Source: Aquimonas sp.
GTDB taxonomy: Bacteria; Pseudomonadota; Gammaproteobacteria; Xanthomonadales; Xanthomonadaceae
Assembly: GCA_022241605.1 (NCBI GenBank)
Contig: JAKOMQ010000016.1
Coordinates: 32,728 to 96,727 of the forward strand
Length of the DNA stretch: 64,000 bases
Reading direction: 5' to 3'
The translations under genes were made by a program, and so were the position numbers. The notes below the pieces were generated by a model. It ran no database searches. It was not told where the DNA came from and was given only the letters and a program-made list of their open reading frames with translations. Below, piece by piece: positions 49,039 to 58,834 of this stretch (positions are counted from its first letter, which is position 1; every line of letters starts with the position of its first letter).

Positions 49039-50226
49039 ATGGCTGCCATCCTGCGCGGCATGCAACCGCACCCGAACGCCGCGCCCTCCGCCGTCCGCCC
49101 CCGCGAGGGCATGGGCTCCCTGCCGCTGACGGTGGCCGCCGTGGTCACCTGGGCCGCAGTGACGCTGACCAGCCTGCGCTTCGATCGATTGGCGGAAGGC
49201 GAGGCCCGCCATTGGGTCGGCGTGCTCGCGCTGCTCGGCATGCTGGGCCTGTTCCTGCTGCGCAGCGCGCGCGAGCCCGAGCCCGGCAGCCGCGCCGCGG
49301 TGCTGAACGTCCTGATGCAGGGCGCGCTGGTGCTGGCGGCGGAGTTCCTGCTGCGCAGCGGCATGGTGACCGTGCTGCTGATCATCGTGGCCGCGCAGCT
49401 GGTGCTGCTGATGCCGATGCGCTGGGTGGTGCTGGCGCTGCTGGTGCTGAACGCCGGCGTGTGGTGGCGCTGGAGCCAGCACATGGCGCCGCTCGAGGCC
49501 CTGCTGGGTCTGGTGCCGCTGCTCGGTTTCCAGGCCTTTGCGGGGCTGACCGGCCACTATGCCGGCAGCAGCGAGCGTGCGCGCGAGCACCTGGCCCAGG
49601 TCAACGCCGAGCTGCTGGCCACCCAGCGCCTGCTGGAGGAGAGCGCGCGCAGCGGCGAGCGGCTCAAGCTCTCGCGCGAGCTGCACGACGTGGCAGGGCA
49701 CAAGCTCACCGCACTCAAGCTGCAGCTGTCGCGGCTGGCGCGCGATCCGACCTTCGGGGCGCAGCCGGCGGTGGGTGAATCGCTGCAGCTCGTGGATGAA
49801 CTGCTGGGCGACATCCGCGGCGTGGTCGGCGCGCTGCGCGCCCATGACGGGCTGGAGCTGGAGCAGGCCCTGCACGCGCTGGCGCGGCCGCTGCCTGGCA
49901 CCCGCATCGAGGTGCGGATCGAGCCCGGCCTGCGGGTGGAGTCGGTGGCCGCCGCCGAAGCCCTGCTGCGCTGCGCCCAGGAGGCGATCACCAATGCACT
50001 GCGCCACGGCCGCGCGGCGCGGATCGAGGTCTCGCTGCGCCGGGAGGGCGCGGGCCTGCTGCTGCAGGTCGACAACGACGGTGAGACGCCGCGACGCATC
50101 GACGAAGGCCATGGCCTGGGCGGCATGCGCGAACGCCTGGCGGCACTGGGTGGTCAGCTCCAGATCGAGATGCGCGCGCCGCGCGGCCTGCGTCTGCAGG
50201 CGCGCCTGCCCGGAGCGCAGGCATGA
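49039..50226 (+). CDS. NarL-type (HisKA_3) membrane sensor kinase
   Basis: 395 residues. Five or so membrane segments (about 25-170) lead to a dimerisation helix with LSRELHDVAGHKLTALKLQL (phospho-acceptor His about 216) and a HATPase_c domain (EAITNALRHG as N box, GHGLGGMRERL as G box). It resembles DesK-type kinases, which sense the membrane. It overlaps its response regulator by 4 bp. In-frame ATGs at 49060 and 49108 are alternative starts. Confidence 0.9.
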   Translation: MAAILRGMQPHPNAAPSAVRPREGMGSLPLTVAAVVTWAAVTLTSLRFDRLAEGEARHWVGVLALLGMLGLFLLRSAREPEPGSRAAVLNVLMQGALVLAAEFLLRSGMVTVLLIIVAAQLVLLMPMRWVVLALLVLNAGVWWRWSQHMAPLEALLGLVPLLGFQAFAGLTGHYAGSSERAREHLAQVNAELLATQRLLEESARSGERLKLSRELHDVAGHKLTALKLQLSRLARDPTFGAQPAVGESLQLVDELLGDIRGVVGALRAHDGLELEQALHALARPLPGTRIEVRIEPGLRVESVAAAEALLRCAQEAITNALRHGRAARIEVSLRREGAGLLLQVDNDGETPRRIDEGHGLGGMRERLAALGGQLQIEMRAPRGLRLQARLPGAQA

Positions 50227-50885
50227 GCGGCAGCTTGCCCACCGCGGTCCCCGCGCGCCGCATCCGGCTGGCCCTCTGCGACGACCAGGCCCTGGTGCTG
50301 CGTGGGCTGTCGGCGCTGCTGATCGATCTCGGCTTTGAAATCGCGCTGGAGGCCGCTGACGCCGAGCGCCTGCTGGCCGCGCTGCCGCAGCGTCCCGTGG
50401 ACGTGGTGGTCAGCGATATCCGGATGCCGGGCCTCGGCGGCATCGGCTTGATCCAGCAGCTGCGCGCGCGCGGCGATGCCACGCCCGTGCTGCTGCTGAC
50501 CACCTTCGACGACAGTGAGCTGCTGCTGCAGGCGGTGGAGGCGGGCGCCCAGGGCTTTCTGCTGAAAGACGCCTCGCCCGAGGAGCTGCGCGCCGCGCTG
50601 GAGCGGCTGGCGGCGGGCGAAACCCTGCTGCAGCCGGTCAGCCTGGGGCCGGTGCGCGCCGGCTGGTCGACGCCGGACTCGACCCTTGATGGGCCGCGCC
50701 TGACCGAGCGCGAACAGAGCGTTCTGCGGCTGGTGGCCGGCGGCTACAGCAACAAGGAGATCGCCCGCGTGCTGCACCTCTCCGAGGGCACGGTCAAGAA
50801 CTACATGACCGACATCCTGCAGAAGCTCGACTGCCGCGATCGCACCCATGCGGTGCTCAAGGCCATAGGCAAGCGGTTGCTCTGA
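50223..50885 (+). CDS. LuxR/NarL-family response regulator
   Basis: 220 residues. Receiver domain (about 15-135) with CDDQALVLRG, phospho-acceptor Asp in VVVSDIRMPG and Lys in FLLKDASPEEL. The C-terminal LuxR HTH is LTEREQSVLRLVAGGYSNKE followed by IARVLHLSEGTVKNYMTDIL. It is coupled to the sensor kinase and forms a DesK/DesR-like pair. Targets are unknown; no operator was identified. Confidence 0.93.
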   Translation: MSGSLPTAVPARRIRLALCDDQALVLRGLSALLIDLGFEIALEAADAERLLAALPQRPVDVVVSDIRMPGLGGIGLIQQLRARGDATPVLLLTTFDDSELLLQAVEAGAQGFLLKDASPEELRAALERLAAGETLLQPVSLGPVRAGWSTPDSTLDGPRLTEREQSVLRLVAGGYSNKEIARVLHLSEGTVKNYMTDILQKLDCRDRTHAVLKAIGKRLL

Positions 50886-50945
50886 CGGGTTCGGGATAGA
50901 CTTCCGGCTGGCGGCGATTCGCCGATCCCTCCGATCCGAGGCTCC

Positions 50946-52433
<1,488 letters not shown>

Positions 52434-52463
52434 ACCCCACACCCTCGTTACAGGAGACACCGC

Positions 52464-52712
52464 ATGACAATTCTTTGGACTCTGCTGATCGGCTTTTTTG
52501 TGGGTTTGATTGCCCGCTTCCTCAAGCCCGGACGGCAGAAGATGGGCATCATCCTGACCACGGTGCTGGGCGTTGTCGGCGCCTTCGTCGGCACCTTCAT
52601 CGGCCAGACGCTCGGGCTCTACCAGTCCGGCGAAGCCGCTGGCTTCCTCATGTCGGTCATCGGCGCGATCATCGTACTGGCCATCTACAGCCTGCTGAGC
52701 AAGCGCACATGA
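52464..52712 (+). CDS. GlsB/YeaQ/YmgE-family small membrane protein
   Basis: 82 residues, three hydrophobic segments, with the family features LLIGFFVGLIARFLKPGRQK, a Gly-rich second helix (TTVLGVVGAFVGTFIGQ) and FLMSVIGAIIVLAIY. Members are stress-induced inner membrane proteins of unclear action. The start has CAGGAGACACC. The stop overlaps the start of the following lipoprotein gene. Confidence 0.9.
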   Translation: MTILWTLLIGFFVGLIARFLKPGRQKMGIILTTVLGVVGAFVGTFIGQTLGLYQSGEAAGFLMSVIGAIIVLAIYSLLSKRT

Positions 52713-53245
52713 GCCGGCTGCTGATTCCCGCGCTCGCCCTCGTTCTGCTGGCCGCCTGCGGCGGCCGCGAAGAAGCACCCCCCGCGTCGGCCGATCAGAC
52801 CCCGGCCGTTGTCGCTGCCGATGCCGCCGAGGAAATCGACATGGCCAAGGCCGAGCCTGCCGAAGCGCCCGCCGCCCCGCTCGCGGCCGGCGAGTCGTGG
52901 ACCCTGGTCGGCAGCGGCCTGCCGGAGCTGGTGCCGGTGCTGGCCGAGGGCAACATCTTCATCGAGGTGCAGGAGAGCCGCGTGGTCGGCTACGCCGGCT
53001 GCAACCGCTTCAGCGCGTCGATGCAGCAGCCCGCGCCCGGCGTGCTCAAGATCGATGCGCCGATGGCCAGCAAGCGCGCCTGCCTGAGCGAGGAGCGCAA
53101 CGCGGCCGAGCAGGCCCTGCTGTTCGCGCTGCCGCAGATCAGCCGCCAGCGCATGGTGGAGGGGCGCCTGCGTCTGCAGAGCGCGGATGGCCTGTGGCTG
53201 GAGTTCGCCGCCGGTCGCCCGGAGTCGGCGGATTCGGAGAGCTGA
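52709..53245 (+). CDS. META/HslJ-like lipoprotein
   Basis: 178 residues from the ATG that overlaps the previous stop (ATGA). A lipoprotein signal (ALALVLLAACGG, Cys about 16) is followed by an Ala/Glu-rich spacer and a domain with VVGYAGCNRFSASMQQ and ASKRACLSEERNAAEQAL, as in META-domain (HslJ) proteins, where the Gly-Cys-Asn segment and later Cys are typical. An outer-membrane or periplasmic stress role is likely. Confidence 0.78.
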   Translation: MSRLLIPALALVLLAACGGREEAPPASADQTPAVVAADAAEEIDMAKAEPAEAPAAPLAAGESWTLVGSGLPELVPVLAEGNIFIEVQESRVVGYAGCNRFSASMQQPAPGVLKIDAPMASKRACLSEERNAAEQALLFALPQISRQRMVEGRLRLQSADGLWLEFAAGRPESADSES

Positions 53246-53252
53246 TCCCCGC

Positions 53253-53720
53253 ATGGCGCGCAGGATCCAGCAGCGGCGTTCCCGCATCCACGGCAACGGC
53301 GTGTTCGCCGTCGCCGACATCCCGGCCGGCACCCGCCTCGTCGAATACCGTGGCCTGCGGCGTCTGCACGCGGACGCCGACGCGCTCTATGGCGACGATC
53401 TGGAAACAGGCCACACCTTTCTGTTCACGCTCAACGACGAGTACCTGATCGACGCCAACGAGGGCGGCAACGTCGCGCGCTGGATCAACCACAGCTGCGC
53501 GCCCAACTGCCAGGCCGTGCTGGAGGAAGCAGACGGCACCGACCGCAGCGCAGACCGCGTCTTCATCGAAGCCCTGCGCGACATCGTTGCCGGCGAGGAA
53601 CTCGCCTACAACTACGGCATCCGCCTCTCGGTGCCGCACACCGCGCTGCTCAAGCGCCAGTGGGCCTGCCGCTGTGGCGCGGAGAAGTGCTCGGGGACGA
53701 TGCTGCAGCCGAAGCGCTGA
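53253..53720 (+). CDS. Bacterial SET-domain protein (putative lysine methyltransferase)
   Basis: 155 residues from the ATG at 53253. The SET core is complete: GNGVFAVADIPAGTRLVEY, the pseudoknot NHSCAPNCQAV, and ELAYNYG. A post-SET CXCX-type tail (CRCGAEKCSGTM) would bind zinc with the Cys of the core. Such proteins methylate lysine using SAM; bacterial targets are mostly unknown. It lies 7 bp after the lipoprotein gene. Eukaryote-like SET genes in bacteria are often gained by transfer, but base composition here is like its neighbours. Confidence 0.88.
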   Translation: MARRIQQRRSRIHGNGVFAVADIPAGTRLVEYRGLRRLHADADALYGDDLETGHTFLFTLNDEYLIDANEGGNVARWINHSCAPNCQAVLEEADGTDRSADRVFIEALRDIVAGEELAYNYGIRLSVPHTALLKRQWACRCGAEKCSGTMLQPKR

Positions 53721-53757
53721 GGCCGCTAACGCGGGAGGCTGCTGCATGCGGTGGCGT

Positions 53758-53801
53758 GTAGCGGCCTCATGGCTGAAGCCATCTGCGCGCTTCAAGCGCG
53801 C
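53758..53801. repeat. REP-like double palindrome with GTAG head
   Basis: GTAG (53758-53761) is followed by ATGGCT-GA-AGCCAT (53769-53782) and GCGCGCTT-C-AAGCGCGC (53785-53801). A GTAG head next to a stem is the layout of REP/SMAG elements of xanthomonads. It lies 37 bp past the SET gene stop. No RAYT transposase gene is in the window. Confidence 0.55.
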
Positions 53802-53926
53802 GGCTGCGCCCGCTGCAGCAGGTCGACTGCCGGTGGGAGTCGCTCAGCAACCTGCAGCGGCTGCCGGCTCAGCTTGGGCGCAAGCCCACGGCATCCAAGC
53901 ATTTGCCTGGCGGTGCGCTTGGAGCC

Positions 53927-54066
53927 TGTGAAAGAACCATCCGCCTGTTGCGGCCGCCGCTGGACGCCCGTGGCGGCAGCGCGCTACGCGAATCCTGCGG
54001 TCATTGGGTTCACCAAACTGCCTTGTATTCACGTGCCGCGCTTTGCCACAAACGCCCAGCGACGCC
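53927..54066. repeat. Dispersed intergenic repeat, copy B
   Basis: Starts GTGAAAGAACCATCCGCCTG and aligns with 26105-26242 through most of its length, most strongly in its first 60 bp. Both copies lie just downstream of protein-coding genes. Copy B runs into a hairpin with a T tract. Confidence 0.75.
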
Positions 54067-54090
54067 CTCGCGACGGCGTCTGGATTTTTT
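54061..54090 (+). terminator. Hairpin with six-T tract at the end of repeat copy B
   Basis: GACGCC (54061-54066) pairs with GGCGTC (54075-54080), then TGGATTTTTT to 54090. It could end the transcript of the lipoprotein-SET genes, 341 bp downstream of the SET stop. Confidence 0.55.
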
Positions 54091-54710
54091 CACACGCTCG
54101 GAGCCCTCGCCGCTCATCGAGGTTTCGGCGGCATGCCCATCTGCGCGTGTACATCCGCTGTCCCCAGCGCAATCGATCCGCGGTGGCTGTGGCGACAGGG
54201 AGCGCCCCAGTGTAGTGATTCGCACTTGAGCGAACGTATCCGAGGCGTCTTTGCGCGGCTGTCAGCGTTCCTCCTCCTCGCCATAGCGCTGCCATGACTC
54301 CTCGTGGCGCCTTGCCAGCCACACAAATCCGCTCGCAGCGACTGTCCGCCAAGTACGCATCACTCCACCAGACGTGATAGTCAACGCCACCACACAGGCC
54401 GCATGGGAAGCGGCTTGACCGCGCCAAGCCGAGCGTTTCGTTTACGGCATGCCAGGCGCCAAGGCGCCGCTGGCGAGGCTGCCCATCAAGCTGCTGCGGG
54501 CGTCCATGGCTTGTCCGCCTGGCACGCTCGGGCGCAAAGCGATCATCAGCAGCACCGAGCCCGGCATCTGGCAGAACGAATGGCAGCCATCTCTCGGACC
54601 AGTGGTCTCAAGGGGCGGGGCCTGAAGGTTTTGCCTCGCGAAGGGGCAGCCGTCGGGAGCGCGAAGGCGAGCGGCCGCGGACACCTTGGCTGCACCCAGC
54701 AAACTGGAAT

Positions 54711-55502
54711 TCACCTCAACCCCAGTGCCTGCGGGGGCTCTGCCTCGAACCGGTCCAAGCCGTTCCATGCGAAGGACTGCAGCCGGCAGGTCCGGATGCC
54801 GGCTTCGCGCGCGTACTCGATGACATTCACCGAGTTGGGGGCGCCCGGCCGCACCCGGGTTGAAACCGCAGTGCCGGCATTGACGGCCCAAGCCTGCCCA
54901 TCCGGCGGCAGCGCCGCGGCGAAGGGCCAGTGGATATGTCCGGCCAGGAACAGATCGGCTCCGGCTTCCACCCAGCGCTGCAGTGCAGCTTCGGCGCCGT
55001 GGCAGCGGTTGTGCAGATCCTGCGGGCGCGCCGCCCACAGCGGCTGATGCGTAACCACGATCTTCAGCGCCTCGCGCGGCTGCTCACCCAGCACCTTGGC
55101 CACCGAATCGATTTGCCGGGGCGAAATCTCGCCGTCGATGTGACGCCGCCGCCGCGTGCTCTTGACCCCGATCACGCGGAGCGAGGGCAGCAGCAGACGT
55201 GGCTCCAGATCCACTACGCCCAGCCCCTGGCGGTAGCGCCGATACGGCGTAAACAGGCGCTGCCAGAACGCGAACAGCGGCACATCATGATTGCCTGCCA
55301 GCACCAGTCGCGGTGAAGGCGGCAGCGCATCCAGAAACACCCGCGCCCGGCGGAATTGCTCCACCGTCGCGCGTTGGGTGATGTCGCCGGACAGCACGAT
55401 GGCATCGGGTGCGAGTGCATGCGCCAGCGCCAGCAGGGCCTCGACCACGGCCGGCTGCTCGGTGCCGAAATGGGTGTCCGACAGGTGCAGGATCCGACTC
55501 AT
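54711..55502 (-). CDS. Metallophosphoesterase (calcineurin-like)
   Basis: 263 residues. The motifs are in order: LHLSDTHFG (DxH), VLSGDIT (GD), LAGNHDVP (GNHD), VVTHQPLW and LAGHIHWPF (GHxH). It would hydrolyse phosphomono- or diesters with two metals in the cytoplasm. Its start overlaps the stop of the diacylglycerol-kinase-like gene by 4 bp, so the pair may act in one lipid-phosphate pathway, for example dephosphorylating the kinase product; that is inference. Confidence 0.9.
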   Translation of the reverse strand: MSRILHLSDTHFGTEQPAVVEALLALAHALAPDAIVLSGDITQRATVEQFRRARVFLDALPPSPRLVLAGNHDVPLFAFWQRLFTPYRRYRQGLGVVDLEPRLLLPSLRVIGVKSTRRRRHIDGEISPRQIDSVAKVLGEQPREALKIVVTHQPLWAARPQDLHNRCHGAEAALQRWVEAGADLFLAGHIHWPFAAALPPDGQAWAVNAGTAVSTRVRPGAPNSVNVIEYAREAGIRTCRLQSFAWNGLDRFEAEPPQALGLR

Positions 55503-56437
55503 GCAGTCCCCTCCGGACGAGCCACAGACGGCACGAGCAGGCGTAGCCGGGTGGCGTCAACATGGAAACGCAGCGGCGGGCGCAAACGTACGACCTCGCC
55601 GTCGAGCGCCACCCGCAGGCTGCGGCGGCTGTGCGTCGGCTGCACCAGCAGGTCATCGAACACGAAGGCCTGAGTGTGCGCATCATCGTGCCAGTCCCGC
55701 GTGAGCGCGCGCAGGGCAACGCCTAGCAGCTCCCATCGATTCTGCGGAAGCAGGCGTATGCCCAGCAGCCGGCCCCGGTCTGTCGCCTCGGCATCGGGCA
55801 CTCCGAGTCGCTCGAGCTGGAGTCGGTTGATGCCGGCCAGAAAGCTCAGCACCTGCTCGCGGTGCTCGCTGTCCTCGCCGCGCACGCAGAGATCGAGCCG
55901 GGGGTGCAGCCGCAGCAGCGTGTTCAAGCCTGCCCAAAGCGCAACCAGGCGCGAGCGGCCGAGCTTTCGCTTGTAGCGTTCGCGGTCCTGCAGCAATCGC
56001 CGGTACAGGCCAATGCTGGCGTTGACCAAGAACACCTGCTCGTTGACGCGCCCCACCGCCACCTCGCGAATCTCCGCTGTCAGCAGGTCGCGCGCCGCGG
56101 TTTCAATGTCCTCCGACAGGCCCTGATTGCGGCCGAAAAAATTGTAGGTGCCCTGCGGCAGTGCACCGAAGGTGAGGCCGCTTCCCAGTACCTGCTGAAC
56201 CACCGCATTGATGGTGCCGTCGCCGCCCGCGGCGACCACTGCACCGCCAGAAGACCGTGCAGCTGCGATGGCCGCAGCGATTTGCTGCCGCAGCTCGCGC
56301 GGGTGCCCTGCCAGGCGCACCTCAACCTGCCTGCCGCCCTCGCGCAGCACCCGCTCCACGCAGGCCCTGCGCGCCTGTGCCTCATTGCGACCGGAGCCGG
56401 CATTCATCACCACTTCGAAGATTGGAATGGGCTGCAT
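55499..56437 (-). CDS. Diacylglycerol kinase-family lipid kinase
   Basis: 312 residues. The DAGK catalytic domain has VMNAGSGR at the N terminus, VVAAGGDGTINAVVQQVLGS (ATP loop GGDGT) and LPQGTYNFFGRNQ, where the usual GTxNDFA is altered to GTYNFFG. The C-terminal beta domain includes ALDGEVVRL. It phosphorylates a lipid such as diacylglycerol or a sphingoid-like base. First gene of an operon with the metallophosphoesterase. Confidence 0.85.
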   Translation of the reverse strand: MQPIPIFEVVMNAGSGRNEAQARRACVERVLREGGRQVEVRLAGHPRELRQQIAAAIAAARSSGGAVVAAGGDGTINAVVQQVLGSGLTFGALPQGTYNFFGRNQGLSEDIETAARDLLTAEIREVAVGRVNEQVFLVNASIGLYRRLLQDRERYKRKLGRSRLVALWAGLNTLLRLHPRLDLCVRGEDSEHREQVLSFLAGINRLQLERLGVPDAEATDRGRLLGIRLLPQNRWELLGVALRALTRDWHDDAHTQAFVFDDLLVQPTHSRRSLRVALDGEVVRLRPPLRFHVDATRLRLLVPSVARPEGTA

Positions 56438-57056
56438 GTAGAGGCCGTTGGCCGGTGCGGGCGGACAGCACTAACGCGGGTAAACGCAGCAGAAGTCAAA
56501 TGTTGTTGGGCCCTAGCCGAGCTGAGCCAAGCGGGACGATGCTCTGCCAACAGCCGAATCCCGATAGCACGAGAAGCCGATCGGGTAGGCGCCATAGGGC
56601 TGGGCCAAGCCCTCGTGCATGCGGGTGCCGCCGAAAGCACGGGTAGGTGACCGGCAGGCGGAGAAAGGGCTCGGGCTCCGCGGGCACCAGCCCGAGCAGG
56701 CCGGGACGCCAGACCCGCGGGCCCACTACCTCGGCCGCACAGCTGCAGGCCCCCCACGCGGAAGCCCACCTGCAGTCGCTCGACCGGCTCGCCACCTGGC
56801 GCATGCGCGGGATGTGCGCGCCGCTGAAGCCGGAACCTTTCCCGGGACACAGCCAGAACCGAGGCGCGGCTCGAGTTCTGCAGCACGTGGATGGAGGCTT
56901 CCTTTTCCGCCTCGATGCTTTGGACGACCGCCAGGTTGAGGCAGTCCACGGCACAGCACCCATCACCCATCACTTGCTCGTCCGAGTGGCCTGCTCTGAT
57001 TGGCGTTGCAGGCGCAACATTGCAGGGTTGGTTCGCCTGCGGCCGGCCTGCTGGGC
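56438..57056 (-). other. 619-bp decayed region downstream of the T6SS island
   Basis: No intact gene. It contains a 69-bp near-copy of the lipase coding region (56858-56926) with unrelated flanks. A minus-strand frame beyond that copy runs to about 56500 and contains protein-like segments (VWRPGLLGLVPAEPEPFLR), which I cannot assign. It looks like debris from recombination at the end of the effector island. Confidence 0.55.
56858..56926 (-). pseudogene. Fragment duplicated from the lipase C-terminal region
   Basis: Nearly identical to 58321-58389 (two or three mismatches). On the minus strand it reads VVQSIEAEKEASIHVLQNSS, against VVQGIEAEKEASIHVLQNAS in the lipase. Sequence on either side does not match the lipase, so it is an isolated remnant of an earlier copy. 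Confidence 0.85.
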
Positions 57057-58232
57057 TCACCTGTTCTGCCCGTCCTTGGCCTCGCGATAGCGCTGGTAGT
57101 CTTCGGCCAAGCTGCCGATGGCGCTCAGGCTGTTGTTGCGGGTGTGGTACTCGATGGTGCGTTCGATATCGTGGTCGGGCAGGCTGATGTGCCGCACGTA
57201 CTCCAGCGAGATCCACGTCAGCCTTGGTTCAAGGCTGGTCGGCCGGTGCGGGTCGAATACGGGGAAGCGCACGCCACGTTCCACCATCAGCGTCTTGAGC
57301 CGGTAGATGCGGGACTCAGGGTCGGGGTTTCGACTCATGAAGCGCTGTACTGTTGCCGCTGCCGAGTTCCAGGGAACACTGTTTTCCTCGGTGAGCTTTT
57401 CGTTGGGCAGGGTCACTCCGGGCATCGGGTATCGCAGCGTGCGCGCAGGGTCAGCGCCCTGCTCGATCAGGTAGATGGCAGAGGCCATGTTGCCGCTGAA
57501 GGTGAACCAGTCCACCGCGGAGGCCCCGCGACCGTCTGGCTGGGCGGTCAGATCGGGATTGGCGCCGTACTGGATCAGCAGACGAAGGGCGGGGCTGACC
57601 TCGCCGTGGACGATCTCGACCGCATCGAACATGACCGGATCGATGCGGCCCTGGATGTTCGGGTCTGCGCCGTTCTGAAGCAGCAGTTCCATCAGATCCA
57701 GGCGGCGCTTGCGCAGGGCGAAGCTCAGTGCGGACTCGCCACCGAACGCATCTATGCGCTCCCTGCGCCGACCGTACCTGAGCTGCCCCTCATGATCTCC
57801 GGGCATCTCGCCCAGCGCGCGTGCCATATGTTCCTTGGTTGGGCGTGAGACGCGGACGTTGGGGTTCACGCCCAACTCCAGCAGCATCAAAACGCCTTCT
57901 GAGTTGCCGTGCATCACTGTCCACATCAAGGGTGTGAGGCGGTAAAAATCGCCAGGCTGTTCTGGGTCAACACCTGCTTGTACAAGCGCCTTCAATTCAG
58001 CCGAGCGCCCCTGCACAGCCGCAAGCATTAGCTGCTGCATGCGAGGATCACTGGCGAACTCTTCCTCCAAATTGACCGGGATCCTGCCAACTTGCACAAC
58101 GCTTCCCGCCTGCATTTGCGCTCTCCAAACCAGATACACCAGGCACACGAACAGCAGCGCTGCCGATGCGCACAGGATCAGAATCAAGGGGTGTACTCGG
58201 CCTCGCAGGGCCAAAGGGGCGAAGGCACGCAT
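57057..58232 (-). CDS. Membrane-anchored ankyrin-repeat protein (candidate immunity)
   Basis: 391 residues from the ATG at 58232, which overlaps the lipase stop by 1 bp (TAATG). One N-terminal membrane segment (HPLILILCASAALLFVCLVYLVW is within residues 14-36) places the rest in the periplasm. Ankyrin repeats span about 60-280: RLTPLMWTVMHGNSEGVLML, ESALSFALRKRRLDLMELLL, and DWFTFSGNMASAIYLIEQGA. Ankyrin proteins are common immunity proteins of polymorphic and T6SS toxins. Coupling to a lipase-domain gene suggests protection against a periplasm-acting lipase. Confidence 0.8.
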   Translation of the reverse strand: MRAFAPLALRGRVHPLILILCASAALLFVCLVYLVWRAQMQAGSVVQVGRIPVNLEEEFASDPRMQQLMLAAVQGRSAELKALVQAGVDPEQPGDFYRLTPLMWTVMHGNSEGVLMLLELGVNPNVRVSRPTKEHMARALGEMPGDHEGQLRYGRRRERIDAFGGESALSFALRKRRLDLMELLLQNGADPNIQGRIDPVMFDAVEIVHGEVSPALRLLIQYGANPDLTAQPDGRGASAVDWFTFSGNMASAIYLIEQGADPARTLRYPMPGVTLPNEKLTEENSVPWNSAAATVQRFMSRNPDPESRIYRLKTLMVERGVRFPVFDPHRPTSLEPRLTWISLEYVRHISLPDHDIERTIEYHTRNNSLSAIGSLAEDYQRYREAKDGQNR

Positions 58233-58834
58233 TACCAGGACTCCCAGACCGGCTGCTCGTAGATCCAGCGCAGATCCGCGTCGCGCAGCGCGGGGTTGCC
58301 GCGCCTGTGCAGGTTGTAGACCGAGGCGCGGCTCGCGTTCTGCAGCACGTGGATGGAGGCTTCCTTTTCCGCCTCGATGCCTTGGACCACCGTCATGCTG
58401 CCGTGGCCCCCCAACCATCCGGCATCTCGGGTGCGGTTGAGCTGACGGTCCTCTGCGGTTTGCCAGGCCAGGTTTTGCAACTCGATGACCTCGGCGCCCA
58501 GCGCCGGACGAAGCCGTCCGCCGGTAATCCCCGCAGAGCGCCATGCGATCTCATTCAGGCCCGGAATAGTGAGCAGTGCCGAGTAGAGGTTTTCTGAGCC
58601 AGCCTCCGTCTGCACGTAGGTCAGCGGATCCTTGCGCGTGTAGTACCGCCTTCCCAGAGGATGTGCGTCATCGTTGGAGAGATCACCATTGGTGAAACGG
58701 GTAATGGTGTTCTCGTGCACGCCCGCCGCGTTGAAGGTGGTGAAGCGGTGGCCGGCGACGGTGCCGGAAGAGCTCGCGAGGCCGCCGCCGAGCGAGTGGC
58801 CGGTGAAGGCCGCAGCCAAAGCCGAAGCACGCAC
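58232..58834 (-). CDS. Lipase-domain protein lacking its N-terminal part
   Basis: 200 residues starting at a GTG directly after the TGA of the upstream gene. The nucleophile elbow FTGHSLGGGLASSSGTVAG begins at residue 10, so the half of the alpha/beta hydrolase fold that should precede it is missing. The following FNAAGVHENTI is typical of lipase class 3-like T6SS effectors. The C-terminal part carries RYYTRKDPLTYVQTEAG and IEAEKEASIHVLQNASRASV. No ribosome site other than translation coupling is visible. Most likely a beheaded effector remnant; activity is doubtful. Confidence 0.75.
   Translation of the reverse strand: MRASALAAAFTGHSLGGGLASSSGTVAGHRFTTFNAAGVHENTITRFTNGDLSNDDAHPLGRRYYTRKDPLTYVQTEAGSENLYSALLTIPGLNEIAWRSAGITGGRLRPALGAEVIELQNLAWQTAEDRQLNRTRDAGWLGGHGSMTVVQGIEAEKEASIHVLQNASRASVYNLHRRGNPALRDADLRWIYEQPVWESW

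Larger units (their letters stand above)
53721..54710. other. 990-bp repeat-rich region without supported genes
   Basis: Contains REP-like palindromes (53758-53801), copy B of a dispersed repeat (53927-54066) and a terminator-like hairpin (54061-54090). From 54091 to 54710 I see no feature: the ORFs there lack ribosome sites and recognisable domains, including one of 132 codons on the minus strand at 54029-54427. Confidence 0.6.

Noticed and set aside
54029..54427. 132-codon minus-strand ORF in the repeat region
   Set aside because: It crosses the dispersed repeat, has no ribosome site and no recognisable domain.
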